From Physella acuta (Eukaryota; Mollusca; Gastropoda; Physidae), in assembly GCF_028476545.1 (NCBI RefSeq), contig NW_026732377.1, positions 1 through 64,000 on the forward strand: 64,000 nucleotides of DNA, in the 5' to 3' direction. The position numbers were made by a program, and so were the translations under genes. The notes beneath the pieces are model-generated. The model saw nothing but the letters and a program-made list of their open reading frames with translations, searched no databases and was not told the DNA's origin. The stretch's first letter is position 1. Every line of letters begins with the position of its first letter. This document shows positions 1 to 18,993 of the stretch, one piece after another.

Positions 1-358
1 GATGCGGACCGCACCGGATGACACCATTTAGGGGGGTGACACCAAGGCAAAAAATAGCAAAATATAGAGAGAAAAAATGATAATTCCACTTAATTAAGTG
101 ATTAATTCGAGTGTTAAATAGTCTTTTAAGAGTTGCAAATCGAAAGTTTGAGGGGGGGGGGGGGTGCAAATCGAAAGTTTGAGGGGGGGGGGGGGGGTGC
201 AAATCGAAAGTTTGAGGGGGGGGGGATGCAAATTGAAAGTTTGAGGGGGGATGCAAATCGAAAATTGAAAGTTTGTCCCCGTGAAGGGTCGCTACGCCTC
301 TGGGGGGTGACACGATTAAATGCCGCGCCGGGTGACACCCGACCTCGCTACGCCACTG
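1..358. mobile_element. hAT MITE, G-rich family, copy 1 (cut by the window edge)
   Basis: The right end is CCTCGCTACGCCACTG at 343-358. Inside are about five GCAAATCGAAAGTTTGA plus poly-G units. Internal sequence near GGACCGCACCGGATGACACC matches the copies at 26850, 45738 and 61727. The left end lies outside the window. Confidence 0.8.
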
Positions 359-1240
359 TTACTGCATATAGTCCTATACATGAATTCTTGCGGTCTGAAA
401 ACATTGCACTCCAACTTAAGCTCGTTATTTCAACAAAACAAACCCCACCAGCTGATAACTGGATTAGCGTAGAAGTTTAGATGTACAACAGATGTTGTAA
501 AAGGTTCAATTGTTTGTGTTAAATAATAGTCTATTGACTGCGAGCTAATCTCACTGACATATAATCGCTCGGTTTCTTGATTAATAGTCTTAGATTAACT
601 TTCATCAATATGGGTCACCGCTTGTCACGTGTTTAAAAATCAACCAATCAGAAATCGAGGCACACATTCTGAGCAACCATATGTTTAGGGTGACGTATTT
701 ACATGATAGAATAAGAAACAGTGTCTATTCGCACGACCTTATTGAGTAAATATCGGACTATTCACACGACTGTATTGAGCAAGCATCGGTCTATTCACAT
801 ATCGAAACTTTATTGCACAAGTTCCCGAACATGCCCACAGACCCGAAAAATAGCCGGACTTTCTGTTTGCACTGAGCGTCCACAAAATTAGACAATCGGT
901 CTAACCTCCCCCCCACCCCTTCCCTTCCCTTCACACACACACACACCACCCCACATCTAATAGGGTACTAAATTATCAAATCTGGGGCGGCGTGGACAGC
1001 TAACCGGAAACTATCGAGTTGGGCTGTTCGTAGCCCACCAACACACTCCATACACCCCCCCCCCCACAGACACACACACACACGCACACCCGCTAAACCC
1101 AAAATCAGAAGTATAGATTACAGGACTTCTGTCTGTAGTGGTGTAGAGTTTCTTTTCCTAATTAACAAAATGTCAAATGTGTGTGTAAATTAAAAGGGAT
1201 TTGGCCTAGGTCTATACTCCATATAGACGGTGCCCATAAT
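359..1240. other. No gene seen
   Basis: AT-rich with poly-C and CA runs at 905-1085 and a weak repeat of CGGACTATTCACACGACT at about 725-830. No exon recognised. Confidence 0.5.
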
Positions 1241-1330
1241 AGGGCTGGTAAGTAGGTCACCAACCAGTTCTACGGCTCAGTAAAACCTGTATGAGCCGTA
1301 GAACTGGTTGGTGACCTACTTACCAGCCCT
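1241..1330. mobile_element. 90-bp foldback MITE, copy 1
   Basis: 39-nt arms (1241-1279 and 1292-1330) are near-perfect complements around a 12-nt loop. Ends AGGGCTGGTAAGTAGGTCAC. The same 90-bp element occurs at 7958 and 57375. Confidence 0.85.
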
Positions 1331-1432
1331 TTTGCCCATAAAATAGTGGATCTCAAATTATTCACCAAGGGGTATAAACATGGTTGTAAATAAATAAAAC
1401 TGCATTAAAAAAAATTATCCGTCGCACGTCCC

Positions 1433-1612
1433 CATACCACCCAGCTTAGATGAGTACTTGATTCACGCTAGGGAGAGTAAAGGCGGCTGTGCATAGTGCT
1501 GACAACACTATTACCTTAACGCCGAGGTCACAGAAACAGGTGAACTGTACCCCATCTGACCTATTGACCTCAAGGTTCAAAAAGGTCACTTTACATTTTA
1601 CTTAAATTATTA
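1433..1612 (+). mobile_element. tRNA-derived SINE (family 1), 5'-truncated
   Basis: Body from ACCCAGCTTAGATGAGTAC to the 3' TTTTACTT tail. Includes GAGTAAAGGCGGCTG and GGTCACAGAAACAGGTGAAC. The tRNA-like head is lost. Confidence 0.75.
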
Positions 1613-2278
1613 AAAGTAAATAAAATAAACCGGTGGGCCAAATTTAATCACTAAAAGTTTATTTTATAAATTGATGCTATGAAATATAAGAATGCCAATA
1701 TGATTAAATTATTAAAAATAGTTTTATTACATATTCAAGATTTTCTGCCAAACACCAACTCTCATGTTCACCAGGAACTTAAACCCTTGCAGCGCAGCTG
1801 AATACAGCCTATATATTAGATGCTACTTTTCTTGGTCTACTTCCCATGAGATTTTTGTGTCATATTTCTCTCTGGGCTTGAAGAAAAAAAAACCAACCAC
1901 CCTTATCCCACTTCAGCCATCCACTTTAAATACACATTCGTTCAGCAAACAGTGAACTACAAAACTGAGTGATTCATAGATATTGAATTAGTTGAAGTTG
2001 GGGGGGGGGGGGGGGAAGACTAGAGCCGGGTCGTACAGGTGAAGAAACATCATGGGCGTGACACATTTTCTTTGCAGCTCGGGAAGGTGTGTGTGTGTGT
2101 GGAGGTGGGGGGGGGGCATGGTAGACATGAATTGAAGATGTAGCTAGTTTTCTGTATCGGACTTGACGGTCAGTTGGGTTTGTGAAGTAGAGTTGACCTG
2201 TTTCTGTCACTTGACAAGTGAAGAGATATGACTAGTTCTCTACTCAAACTGTTTCAACTTACACCTAGTCAGAGATAT

Positions 2279-2420
2279 ATGACCTACATGGACTGAAGGA
2301 CCTACATGGACTAAAGGACCTACATGGACTGAAAGACCTACATGGACCGAAAGAACTACATGGACTGAAGGACCTACATGGATTGAATGACCCACTATTG
2401 ACTATGGATTGAGAAATCTA
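2279..2420. repeat. 18-bp minisatellite GACCTACATGGACTGAAG
   Basis: About six units, decaying into CTACTATTGACTGAG-like sequence up to about 2530. Confidence 0.75.
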
Positions 2421-3029
2421 CTATTGACTGAGAACATGCTATACACCAAATGACCAACTGTCTACTGTGTACTGAAATATCTACTATAGGATGAGATCTA
2501 CTCTAGACTGAGATACCTACGATCGGCTGAAAAACTTACTTCAACACATTACCGCCCCAACTCGCCGATCCATAAAATATGCCTCCATTCAAATTTATAC
2601 CGCAAAAAAAAAAAAAAAAAATCAAAAAAAAAAAAAAAAAACATCAACACGGTGACGCCCAAAAGGGAAGTCACTACGGATACCCACCTGGGGCTTACAT
2701 GGGGAAATAAAAAATTCAGTCTCGTCTCACTGGGCGAAAGGAATGTCTTAAGTGTGATAGATTCGGAGTGATGTCCCTTGTCAAATGTATGAGGTGGGTT
2801 ATGTGAGGTGATCCATAGATAGTAGACATCGGTCAGAGATGGATGTGTGCTGTTTATGCAAGTGTGATCAGTGTTGATGTGTATTTTTATCCATCTGTAT
2901 TCACATGTAAACACATATATATTATAAAAATAATTAATTTCCTTAGTCATAATGTATTTTTTGCAATTAACACAATTTAATTATATTACCATATATTCGA
3001 ATGCCATAATGTGTTGTACAAATAGAGAG

Positions 3030-3032
<3 letters not shown>

Positions 3033-3090
<58 letters not shown>
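3033..3090. repeat. (TA)n microsatellite beside the calmodulin-like exon 2 acceptor
   Basis: Pure TA dinucleotide run ending about 10 bp before the acceptor AG at 3097-3098. Confidence 0.95.
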
Positions 3091-3093
<3 letters not shown>

Positions 3094-3098
3094 TTCAG

Positions 3099-9417
<6,319 letters not shown>

Positions 9418-9597
9418 CGTGTCGATTGACCCTAGTGAGACAAGGAATTCCACTGTGTCAGTCGAGACTGCCGCTCCATACATACATTCACTGTGTATAT
9501 TTCACGTGTCAACATATGTACAATATCAACAAAGTATGAACTGTTATAAAACTATTAAATTTTATACTGCTCAAACATGGGTCTTTTCATTATTACT

Positions 9598-10070
9598 CTG
9601 TGTCGTCCATAAATAACGTCACACTCCAAGAGGGGAATGGGTGGGTCGTCCATAAATGATTTCACACTCGTAGGGAGGAGGGGGGTCCGTAATTTTATGA
9701 CGGTATGTGATGAGGGGGAGGAGGGGGTTCAGATGGTGTGACGTCACACGTTTGCATTATAAAAACAATGTTAGGAAACGTATTTTAGCCGTTATTCCGC
9801 GTTTCAGAAAACTTTAAAAAAAATTGTAATAGAAATTGATTAAAATACTCTATGTTGACAGAGTTCAGACAAGATTTTGTAAAAAAAAATATCGATGTTT
9901 TAAGAAATATTCAGCTGCAATTTTGAGGGGGAGAGGGGGGGGGGGTTGTGGGCTGAGGTGTGACGTCATTTTCGGAGGAGGATCTGGCTTATTGTGACGA
10001 TGTGTGGCGGAGGGGAGGTTGGAGGTAAAAATCTTCAAAAAAAAAAGCGTGAATCATTTATGGATGACAC
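9598..10070. mobile_element. MULE-like MITE in the calmodulin-like gene's 3' region
   Basis: Imperfect terminal inverted repeats GTGTCGTCCATAAATAACGT and its counterpart ending TTTATGGATGACAC. The flanks CATTATTACT at 9588-9597 and 10071-10080 form a 9-10 bp target duplication, as for Mutator-like elements. No coding capacity. Confidence 0.72.
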
Positions 10071-10080
10071 CATTATTACT

Positions 10081-10205
10081 AAAATATTTTCATACCTGTA
10101 ATTAAATCTTACCCAGAATAAAACCTCTGCTATACGCACAACAATAAATGTATTCTTATTTTTATTTTCTTTTTATACAACGTACGCACCAGACTATTGA
10201 TACAA
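10081..10205. repeat. Duplicated segment A (probable calmodulin-like 3'UTR)
   Basis: AAAATATTTTCATACCTGTA, TTACCCAGAATAAAACCTCT and ACAATAAATGTATTC match 12765-12890 closely. It contains AATAAA signals and follows the calmodulin-like stop after a MITE insertion. Confidence 0.7.
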
Positions 10206-12504
10206 AACTAGCCAAAACGACTTCAACATACAACAAGTTAAGAAGTATTTGCCGTGAGAAAAAGACTATTTTATGCAGATAAATTAACCTCATGATGTCA
10301 CTGTTTATGTCTGTCTTCCTTCTGGCAATTTGATGGTTATAGTAAGCTGAACTATAATGGAGAGATAACCGTGTTGTGATCATTGATGTATTTATTTCGG
10401 TTATGCCCCTTGATATGTCTAAAAATCTGACAGGTTACATTGTTTCTTGTTATTTTTAATCAATAAAAGATTTTCTAGAAGTTTCGTGTTTTTAAAAAAA
10501 AAAGTTGAGGACACCCATTGTTTGCTATTTCTGCATGCTGTTAAATTTTGGTATTTGAAGGGTTTTCGACTAAAAATTAAAATATATTCATTTGAAATAC
10601 TGCAGATTTGCTTTTTATAAAATATCCATAACTTTTTTCCTAGCTTTGTTTTCTATAACTGAGACAATAAAAAAAAAGTGTCACTTTATGAAGAGTTTAG
10701 GGGGTGCCTATTGATATTAAACGACATGGTGTCACACCCCTTAGTGACGCCAATATGGGCTCCCATGAGCTCCATACACAGACGAGTATGTGGGTGAAGG
10801 TTTAATTTTATAATGGAAGTCTGACACATCCTCCTTTTATGTGTTGTTTTAGTAGCAGCATTTTAACGGTTTCTTTTGTTGTTGTTTTTTAACTAAAAGG
10901 TTCTGGTTTTTGTGTTCTTTGTATTTAGCTGTATTGTCTAAAGTATTTGGATCAAGGAAAATCCATGGTGCAATACAAGTAGATGGATTTAACAAAAAGC
11001 AATGTTACAATACAAGTAGATAGATATAGAAAAATGAAAAGTTACAATACAAGTAGACAGATTAAACAAAAGGCCATATTGCAAAACCAGTAGATAAACA
11101 AAGGCAATATTACATAATTGTTTAAGTAGATAGATTAAACAAAATGCCAAGTTTACATTACTAATCACAATCTCAATGCATTGAATCAACGTGTTAATTT
11201 CAGCGAATTCGCCAACAATAATATTTGCCATTTCCCCATTTAAAACAAAAAAAAAGCTATTCTCTAAAACATGTATCTATAGAGGAGAGCTAAATATTAG
11301 TTTTGCGACATGTACCTGCATGTACTGTGTACGCATACCAGGATTAACTCGCCAGTGTGTTGCTATAGCCCACGGCGCTGCTTCAACTATTGGCTTCGAC
11401 TGCCGACCTTCGACTGAAGGTCTGAAGGCCCTAAGTATAGGCCATAAAAATTTTAATACGGCTGTAGAGAGTTTAATGTTCAGGTCTGAAGTGTAAACTC
11501 CAGGTGGGGGTCACGGTGACATGCAGGTGAGGTGGGGGGGGGTGTTTGAGGCGGACCAAGTTAAATATTGGTAGAGGTTTTGGACGTGGTTTGAGCTTAG
11601 GATCAGCGGTGGTAGTTTATAAACCATTAATTTGTCAGTGGCCATCATGATTTAAAAAATAACAGAGGCGGGGGGGGGGGGGGGAGAGGAGAAATGACTG
11701 ACAACAACAAATCGCAAAATGTATTAATCAATGTTTTATCCAGCTAAAGTAACAAAATTGTTTTGTATTTTAGGGGGGGGGGTGTAGAAAGGAGAGAGTG
11801 TGGTAAAAATAAAAAAAAGTAAAATTGTTTGGTGTGTGTGTGAGGGGGGGGGGGGGGGAGTTGCCTTAGGAACGAGAATGTTTAAGATAACGATTGCAGT
11901 TAACGTTACTGTCTATAGACATTGAGCGGATAAACTATCGCGGCACATTTCGCGCTGGAAAAAAAACTTTTTTAGGAAAGTGTAACAAAAATGTACCATA
12001 AAAACGCAATATTGACTGAACTAGGGAAATATTTTATAAATAAATTTCTCTGTTAAAAAAAGAAACAAAAATTACACATTTAAGTGGGTAGTACGCTGAG
12101 CTATCACATAATTTTAGGGGGTGCGGTCCTACATTTTGTAAAGTGGGGGGGGGGGGGGGGTAAAAAAATCTTTCTAAAATGCGTGACGTTATGTATTGAT
12201 AACTGACCCCTAGCGGAGATTCGTGACACCAAAATGGCGACCATGAGAGTTGTTTAGCAATGGGGCCTCGGATAAGAGCAATATTTGTTTATGTCAAACT
12301 GTTTGGACAAGAATTATTGTATACACTTCACTGGCCAATCACTTGACAAAACAATGTATCAAACATTAGGCTTAAATCTAGGCTTAAGTTTTGGGTAACT
12401 CGTCAATTCTGTTACACTCAATAATTGCGTTACGAATATGTAGATATAGCTAATCAACGAGCAAAACGAATTTTAAAATTCTGTTTGGATTAATTCTCCT
12501 GTTT
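10206..12504. other. No gene seen; poly-G runs and one minisatellite
   Basis: Intergenic or intronic; several 10-15 nt G runs (11530, 11670, 11770, 11848, 12145). No exon or conserved motif recognised apart from the minisatellite at 10965. Confidence 0.5.
10965..11160. repeat. About 40-bp minisatellite (ACAATACAAGTAGATAGATT)
   Basis: About five degenerate units containing AATACAAGTAGA and TTAAACAAAA. No gene seen. Confidence 0.65.
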
Positions 12505-12655
12505 AGTAAAGTTGTGTTTTCGAACCTGACGCTCCATGGGTCAAGTGAAGTAGAGTTCACCTGTTTCTGAGACCTCAGTATATAAAGGGATAGTGTGGTC
12601 CATGATATGCCCAGCCGCCTTTAGTTTCCATAACGTGAGTTAGATACCTTTATAA
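12505..12655 (-). mobile_element. SINE family 1 fragment
   Basis: Reverse orientation: TTCGAACCTGACGCTCCATG, AAGTAGAGTTCACCTGTTTC and CAGCCGCCTTTA are the family 3' body. Confidence 0.72.
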
Positions 12656-12764
12656 TACCCATTTTTTCACACATCTATAGAAATTTTTTTCACGCCTCTA
12701 AGGAATTAACGACCCGCCTCAACTTCTTTGATCGAGAATATTCTCTTCATGTTTGTACCCCCAA

Positions 12765-12895
12765 AATATTTTCATACCTATAATTAAATCTTACCCAGAA
12801 TAAAACCTCTGCTATACACACAACAATAAATGCATTCTTATTTTTATTTCCCTCTTTATACAAGGTACGCACCGGGTAAGATATAGACTATTGAT
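12765..12895. repeat. Duplicated segment B (orphan copy)
   Basis: Diverged copy of 10081-10205 (AAAATATTTTCATACCTATA, AATAAAACCTCTGCTATACA), 2.7 kb downstream and without any adjoining exon. Confidence 0.7.
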
Positions 12896-13184
12896 CCTCT
12901 TCAACACGAAAATCACATACATTTTTATAAATAGAATTTCATGTCAAGTTATTCGACTGGAGTTATCGTTCCTCGCTTGACGGACCATTCACTAGTAACC
13001 CAAGACGTACTGGTATAGTTCCTTGACAAACAGGGTCTTAATGTTTGTCGTGTACGTCAGTACTGTGACGTGTAGGGTGTGGGGGTATGCGACAACCGCA
13101 ATGCGACAAGGTCAAGTTCACCGCTCCGTGACTGAACCCTACCCTCGACGTGTCGTACGGAAACCTACACTCAGTGCCATTTGT

Positions 13185-13325
13185 CCTAGAGCGATTGTCT
13201 GTTGTAGAGCGATTATTTGTTTTTAGAGCGATTGACTGTTGTAGAGCGATTGTTTGTTCTAGAGCGATTGACTGTTGTAGAACGATTGTTTATTTTTAGA
13301 GCGATTGTCTGTTGTAGAGCGTCCC
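13185..13325. repeat. 18-20-bp minisatellite TAGAGCGATTGTCTGTTG
   Basis: About seven units of alternating TAGAGCGATTGACTGTTG and TAGAGCGATTGTTTGTTC forms. Confidence 0.8.
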
Positions 13326-13490
13326 TTCTTCAGCCTCTATATTTAATTTTATTTCATAGCTTGGAAAGATCCCTAAGAAAAACAACAAAGACAATTTAAT
13401 TCAAGGTATTGATTTATTTCTATATGTCCAAGGGTAATTGTGTATGCTAATAAAGTTTTTTGTGTACTGTACACATACACATACACACAC

Positions 13491-13653
<163 letters not shown>

Positions 13654-13679
13654 AATAATTATGGTTAAATATTGATACT

Positions 13680-14265
13680 ATACGTTGTCATATCAAATAC
13701 CACCATAAGAAAAGTTATGCAAAAGATCTACATGATAGATCGGTTTATTATTTGACCAAAACATTCACAATGCGTTTTATGTTTTTGGTGTAGTGGAGGA
13801 ACCTTACCTTGGTGGGAACCTTGTGTGTGGCAGACGTCATAATGTTGCCTGCTGTTTGTGAGAGTTAAAACATTGCTGTCCGGGTATCCTTTAGTAATAC
13901 AAATAAAATAATTGAGTTATGTTGTGGATTTTTTTATATATATATATTTTTTTTGGTGGGGCAATGTGGTATAATGCAATGGTAATTTAAGCCACATTTG
14001 AATATACATTTTTTTTTTCTAATTTCTGTATGCACATTTTCTGTAATTTTTAAATCGTTGGATGCATATTGACGAAAAATGATTACACTTTCATATTTGC
14101 AAACAAAATATAAAACAGGGCAATTATTTCCATCGTAGAGATTCCGGTTATCTAAATATTTTTTATCTCCATACACTATTTTAAAAGTCGCTGTTTTATT
14201 GGAATCAGATTTTATATGCGTGTGAGTATGTATGTGTGTGCGTGTGTTGCGCCGTTGACTTCAAT
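13680..14265. other. No gene seen
   Basis: AT-rich, no recognisable coding or repeat signature. Confidence 0.45.
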
Positions 14266-14269
14266 TTCA

Positions 14270-14450
14270 GCATGTTTTTCTTTCTAGATCTACTTCTTTT
14301 GCCTTTATACACACTGGACAATCTACAAGACAGCAGGTATTCCATTTCGAGTTTTACCGCCTAAATAGGTAGCTGCATGGGATCCGAACCTGGAACGTTT
14401 GGATTAAGAAACTGTGCGTTCTTATGCCCGACCACGCCATCCCCACACAA
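14270..14450 (-). mobile_element. tRNA-derived SINE, family 2
   Basis: Reverse orientation: TCTACAAGACAGCAG at about 14322, then a tRNA-like head ending GACCACGCCATCCCC. It shares CTACAAGACAGCAG with the locus at 49060. Confidence 0.5.
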
Positions 14451-14579
14451 ATCTGTAATAAAGGCTCACATGAATGTGTAAGGGTGTGTGGGGAGGGGAA
14501 GGCTATCGTGCTTTATGTAAGAAGATTCTGTGGCATTGGATTGGGCACATTTGGTGTCACGTTAGAAACACGTATTTTT

Positions 14580-14965
14580 AATAGTTTTTGTCACGTCAAA
14601 AAACATCAGAGCTATCAGTTATCAGATCTAATAATTTTGTCACGTGAAAAAAACGTCAGGTCATTCAGTTTGTTCACGTCAAGAAACATCAGGTCTAACC
14701 GTTTATTCACGTCAAGAAACATTAGATTTAACAGTTTTGGCACGTAAAGAAATATCAGGTCTAAGGATTTTGTCACTTCAGGACACATTAGGTCATTCAG
14801 TTTTGTCAAGTCAAGAAACATCTGGTCTAAGAATTTTGTCACGTCAAGAAACACTAGGTGTCACAGTTCAGTCACGTCAAGAAATATTTGATAATTCAAA
14901 TAAATCACGTCGATTACCATCGTGTGGAATCTTCTCGTCACGTCAATAAACAGCAGAACTGACTG
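14580..14965. repeat. About 33-bp minisatellite (GTCACGTCAAGAAACATCAG)
   Basis: About ten diverged units with GTCACGTCAAGAAACA and GGTCTAA. CACGTCA in each unit resembles a CRE/bHLH half site, but this may be chance. Confidence 0.75.
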
Positions 14966-15372
14966 ATCTTGTTTACACGGCTCAGTTTTAAAAATCCTCC
15001 CCCGCATACTCCCACATAAAAAAAGCGCCATTTAAAACTCTTCTTCGTACGAGATGAAAGTCTGACATTGGGAATAAATTTTATGGCGTGCTAGTCACAT
15101 CTAAGTATGTGTGTATGTGGGGTGGGCGGGTGTTCAGGTTACGACGTCCTGTTTTAAACTAGTGCTAAACTCAGAAATCCACCATGCATTATAAAATTTG
15201 AAACTGTAAAGCTTGTTTTATCTTCTATAACCGAAATAACTGTTATATTCAATTTTCGCGGCAAGGCTGGTCAAATTTAACTGGAGAATGTTTTATTTCC
15301 TATAGCTGTTTTGGTATTGGGTTATGATCATTGGTAATTTCAGGGCTACATACGGATTATGCTAACGTTTAA

Positions 15373-15617
15373 TAGAACGGCGTGGCCTAAGCAGTTGAGC
15401 GCTAGGCTTCTAACCAGAAAGTCTCGAGTTCGAACTCAGGTTCCTGAGTCCACCCAGCTCTGATGGGTACCTAAATTATGTTAGGGAAACTAAAGGCGGC
15501 TGGGTATAGTGTTGACCACACCTTTCTTTCATATGCCGAGGTCAAGAAACATGAGAACTCTACTTCATCTGCCCAATGGATCGCTAGGTCCAAAAAGGAT
15601 TCTTTCCTTTTACTTTA
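15373..15617 (+). mobile_element. SINE family 1, full length with perfect target duplication
   Basis: tRNA-like head (GGCGTGGCCTAAGCAGTTGA, then CTCGAGTTCGAACTCAGGTT), conserved body, and TTTTACTT end. Flanked by a perfect 17-bp direct repeat ATTATGCTAACGTTTAA (15356-15372, 15618-15634), showing LINE-driven retroposition, probably fairly recent. Confidence 0.88.
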
Positions 15618-15639
15618 ATTATGCTAACGTTTAAGGTCA

Positions 15640-16335
15640 TGACCAGGGTTACTATAATACTAATAACGAATTTTAAAAAAAAAATCTTCGATACGCCCGA
15701 GTGGCGATCAAAGTAGAACCAGCTTTTATCAATTGATACTTCACTATTGGCGACACTAGGCGAGACCAGCCATATGTCACTTTCTTCTTTCCTCCCACCA
15801 CAGTCCCCTACCACACCTACCCACAACATTCCCAACCACGCATGTACCCACCGACTTTTCTTATAAACACTTATTGAGGCGAGGACACAGCAGTTTAAAA
15901 TACCAGGCTACACTACAGCTATCCATATTGATAAATCACTACTGGCAACACTAAGAATGACCAGTCACGTGTTACATGCTACCCCCCCCCCTCCCTCCCC
16001 CACAAACATGTTCATTTCAGACGCCACTAATACCTAAAAACTACGGCACAGCAGTTTAAAATACCGACCTCCACTACACCCATGCGTATTGAATTAACAG
16101 CAATCATAATCCTAACACCTCCCGCCCTACTTAACACCGTCCAACCACACCACCCCTCCCTAGCGTAAGGGTAACAAGTCGCCCCCCCCCCCCCTCAGCT
16201 CGCCTGTCTACGACCCTCAGCGCTAGTCGATCGTTGACTACCCGAGTGACTGTCGTCAAGGCTACAGGAACTGCTTCATAGGACATTACAAGCCCTTATA
16301 GTGCGAGTTTACGTTTTCTAGCCAGAATGTTTCTA
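15640..16335. other. No gene seen; two related CAGCAGTTTAAAATACC segments
   Basis: GGACACAGCAGTTTAAAATA at about 15881 and CGGCACAGCAGTTTAAAATA at about 16043 lie in similar context, so a diverged duplication of about 160 bp is likely. No gene. Confidence 0.5.
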
Positions 16336-16339
16336 GTGG

Positions 16340-16360
16340 ATATATATATTTATATATGTA

Positions 16361-16443
<83 letters not shown>
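16340..16443. repeat. (TA)n microsatellite
   Basis: TA run with minor interruptions at its start. Confidence 0.93.
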
Positions 16444-16445
<2 letters not shown>

Positions 16446-16989
16446 AAGCTCAGTTCTGTAGGTAACGCATATGTTTGTCGTTGGTCTTGGATGGATTTAA
16501 GTGTTAGACAATCATCGTGCGCATTTGTCTAAATTTATGAGTTAAAAAAAGTACTATTGAAAGTGTTGGGAAATAATTTTCATTTTTCAAATTATAGTAA
16601 TAATTGTCGGCATGTTCATTAAACACAAGTTTTAAAAAAATATCATCTTTTACAAAAATTCTAATTATGTCTTTATTTAGTCCTATAGCACTTACTTCCC
16701 TTTGATAAATTAGGAAAACACAATTACTTCCCTTTATAAAACCATTGCATTAGTGGAAAAGAATTTACTTTTTAATTACTTTGTTTTGGTGTTGGGAAAA
16801 AAAATAATTACATAATTAGCGGGGATTGATCAAGTGCAAATGTTGTAGGTATTTTACGGATAAGCTTGGAGTATTATAATTGTTCATTAAATTGAAACAG
16901 GCGCGTTTGTTTAAGTGAGTGCAAAAGACTAAGAATAAGTTGGGGTACTATAGTCGTTCATTAAGCTAAAACAGGTGATTCCGCCCCGG

Positions 16990-17410
16990 GCGTTTATGTT
17001 CGCGTTAGTGTTTTCTTTGTGTTTAGGTGGGTTTGCGTTAGTGGTTGCGTTTTGATTTGGTTCGTTTTTGTTCTTTCTTTTTTCGTTTTTGTTTGTGTTT
17101 TTTTTCTTTGGGTTTGTATTTGTGTTTTTGGTTGGTTTTGCGTTTGGATTTGGTTTGTTTTCGTTTGCTTTTTGGTTTTTTTTTTTGGTTTTTTTTGGTA
17201 TTGGTGTTTGTGGTTGGGTTTGTTGTTAGGTTTTTGTTTTCGTTTGCTTTTTTGTTTGTTTTTTCTTTGTGTTTGTATTGGTGTTTGTGGTTGTGGTTGG
17301 GTTTGTTGTTAGGTTTTTGTTTTTGTTTTCGTTTGTATTTGTAATTATGTTAGCGTTATGTTTGCGTTTTGTTGTTTTGGTTGGTTGTGGTTTGGGTGGG
17401 CAATGCCGGG
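16990..17410 (+). repeat. G/T-only tract (degenerate GTTTGCGTTTTG repeat)
   Basis: About 400 bp with very few A and few C on the plus strand, built of GTTTG, GTTTTCG and GGGTTTG blocks. Overlapping open frames are hydrophobic low-complexity artefacts. Confidence 0.8.
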
Positions 17411-17469
17411 TTTATGATGATTACTAAACACACAGGTAATGGTCTTTAACAGAAAGGTTTTTCACAGAA

Positions 17470-17498
17470 GCCAGAGCAGAGCCTGGCCGGGACGGCTA

Positions 17499-17499
<1 letters not shown>
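17470..17499 (+). mobile_element. Helitron-like 3' terminus
   Basis: Hairpin GCCAG-AGCAGAGC-CTGGC is followed by CGGGACGGCTAG and then (TA)n. The 5' end was not located. Confidence 0.4.
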
Positions 17500-17592
<93 letters not shown>

Positions 17593-17593
17593 A
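17500..17593. repeat. (TA)n(TG)n compound microsatellite
   Basis: Directly follows the Helitron-like CTAG end. Confidence 0.93.
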
Positions 17594-18083
17594 CGCGTTT
17601 TAATATGTATCAATTTATTAGACAAAAACGACACTATTCCCTTCACTATTTGCAAATGATGCTAAAACCTTTCTTATACACGGTTTATAGAGTATATAGT
17701 TTTTTTACAAGCTTTTATTTAACTCACTTCCTCTGTCGTCAGTCGTCAGTCGACAGTCTGTCGTCAGTCTAGATCGAAACGCAGGAGTGAAAATTCGGAC
17801 AGTTCTACTTGATCGATACGATTCACACTTGGCACGTGGGTCAAGACATAAAGACAATGCAATCTGAAACTAAATTTGACTTAATTGGATGCCTTATTAA
17901 TTTTTTATGAATTAATTAAAATTTGGACCGAATTAGTAGGCATGTCTATCCAACCACACCACACGCGTCATCACGTTCAATAGCTGCGCCATCAGGTTCA
18001 ATAGCTGCGCCATCACGTTCAATAGACGCGCAATGGTTTTTAGTCATGTAACACTATTGTAAATAAAACATGTAAAGTACTGA

Positions 18084-18360
18084 AAAAAAAATTCATAAAA
18101 AACGTTTTAATAACAAGCTTTTATGTACTAATGCACTAAAAAGTAGAAAATAAATTATACACTACTATTTAAATTGCTATAAAGAAAAACGTGGGTCTCT
18201 TCTCAAATATTAGTAAAGGTATCCAATAGGTACTAAAGTACTAAAGTGACCCACGCTTTTCTTTATAGTAATTTAAATAGTAGTGTATAATTTATTTTCT
18301 ACTTTTTAGTGCATTAGTACATAAAAACTTGTTATTAAAACGTTTTTTTATGAATTTTTT
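18084..18360. mobile_element. Long foldback element, family 2 copy A (about 114-nt arms)
   Basis: Left arm 18084-18197 and right arm 18247-18360 are nearly perfect complements around a 49-nt spacer. Arms contain CACTAAAAAGTAGAAAATAA and AAAAACGTGGGTC, shared with copy B at 40704. No coding capacity. Confidence 0.82.
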
Positions 18361-18993
18361 AAAATCTTCTTTAATAGTTTAATTTTGTTTTATTTTACTT
18401 TAAAAAAAATCTCCTAGTCATTCTAGTTTGTTTTGTTTAATTGGTTTTTTAAAAAGGTGTTATAGTGTTAGTTTAGGCTGTATTTTAACATACATTATTA
18501 GAGTGGTTTAAGCTCGTATTATTCTATAACTATTTTTTAAAGGATTATATTACATCCTGTCTTTTGAAACTTTATCTCAAAATTGACTGTTTCATTCTAC
18601 ACCCTACCTACCCATATTAAATTTTTTATGAACAGTTTATCTTCTTCTGTTTACATAACTCTGGTTTGAATTATTTTAAAACAACTGAAACATAATTTAA
18701 TGCAATCATTCTATTAAAACGGCAAATATATGAAATAACTTTCAATTATTCTAACATGAAATTGAAATGTAAGAGAGCCTACACCAACCGCCAAACGTAC
18801 ACTGGTTAGGGAAAATAACTTGACACCAGTCGGCATGTCACTACTAGTCGCCCGTGTTTGTCTGGGCAGGGTTTTGCCCCCTTGCGACAACTTCCTATGG
18901 GGGAGTGTAGAAATGTAGAGATTCCCCGGTCTGCAGTTCATTGCCGCAGTATCGTTCAGACGGACTAAGGGGGCTTAACTCTACACGTAAAAA

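Noticed and set aside
2115-2125. ATG followed by GTAGAC as exon 1 of the calmodulin-like gene
   Set aside because: The donor is weak and surrounded by poly-G repeats; no supporting context.
17019-17344. Hydrophobic 97-99 residue frames (VCVSGCVLIWFVFV-type)
   Set aside because: Produced by the G/T-only tract; two frames overlap and both are low complexity.
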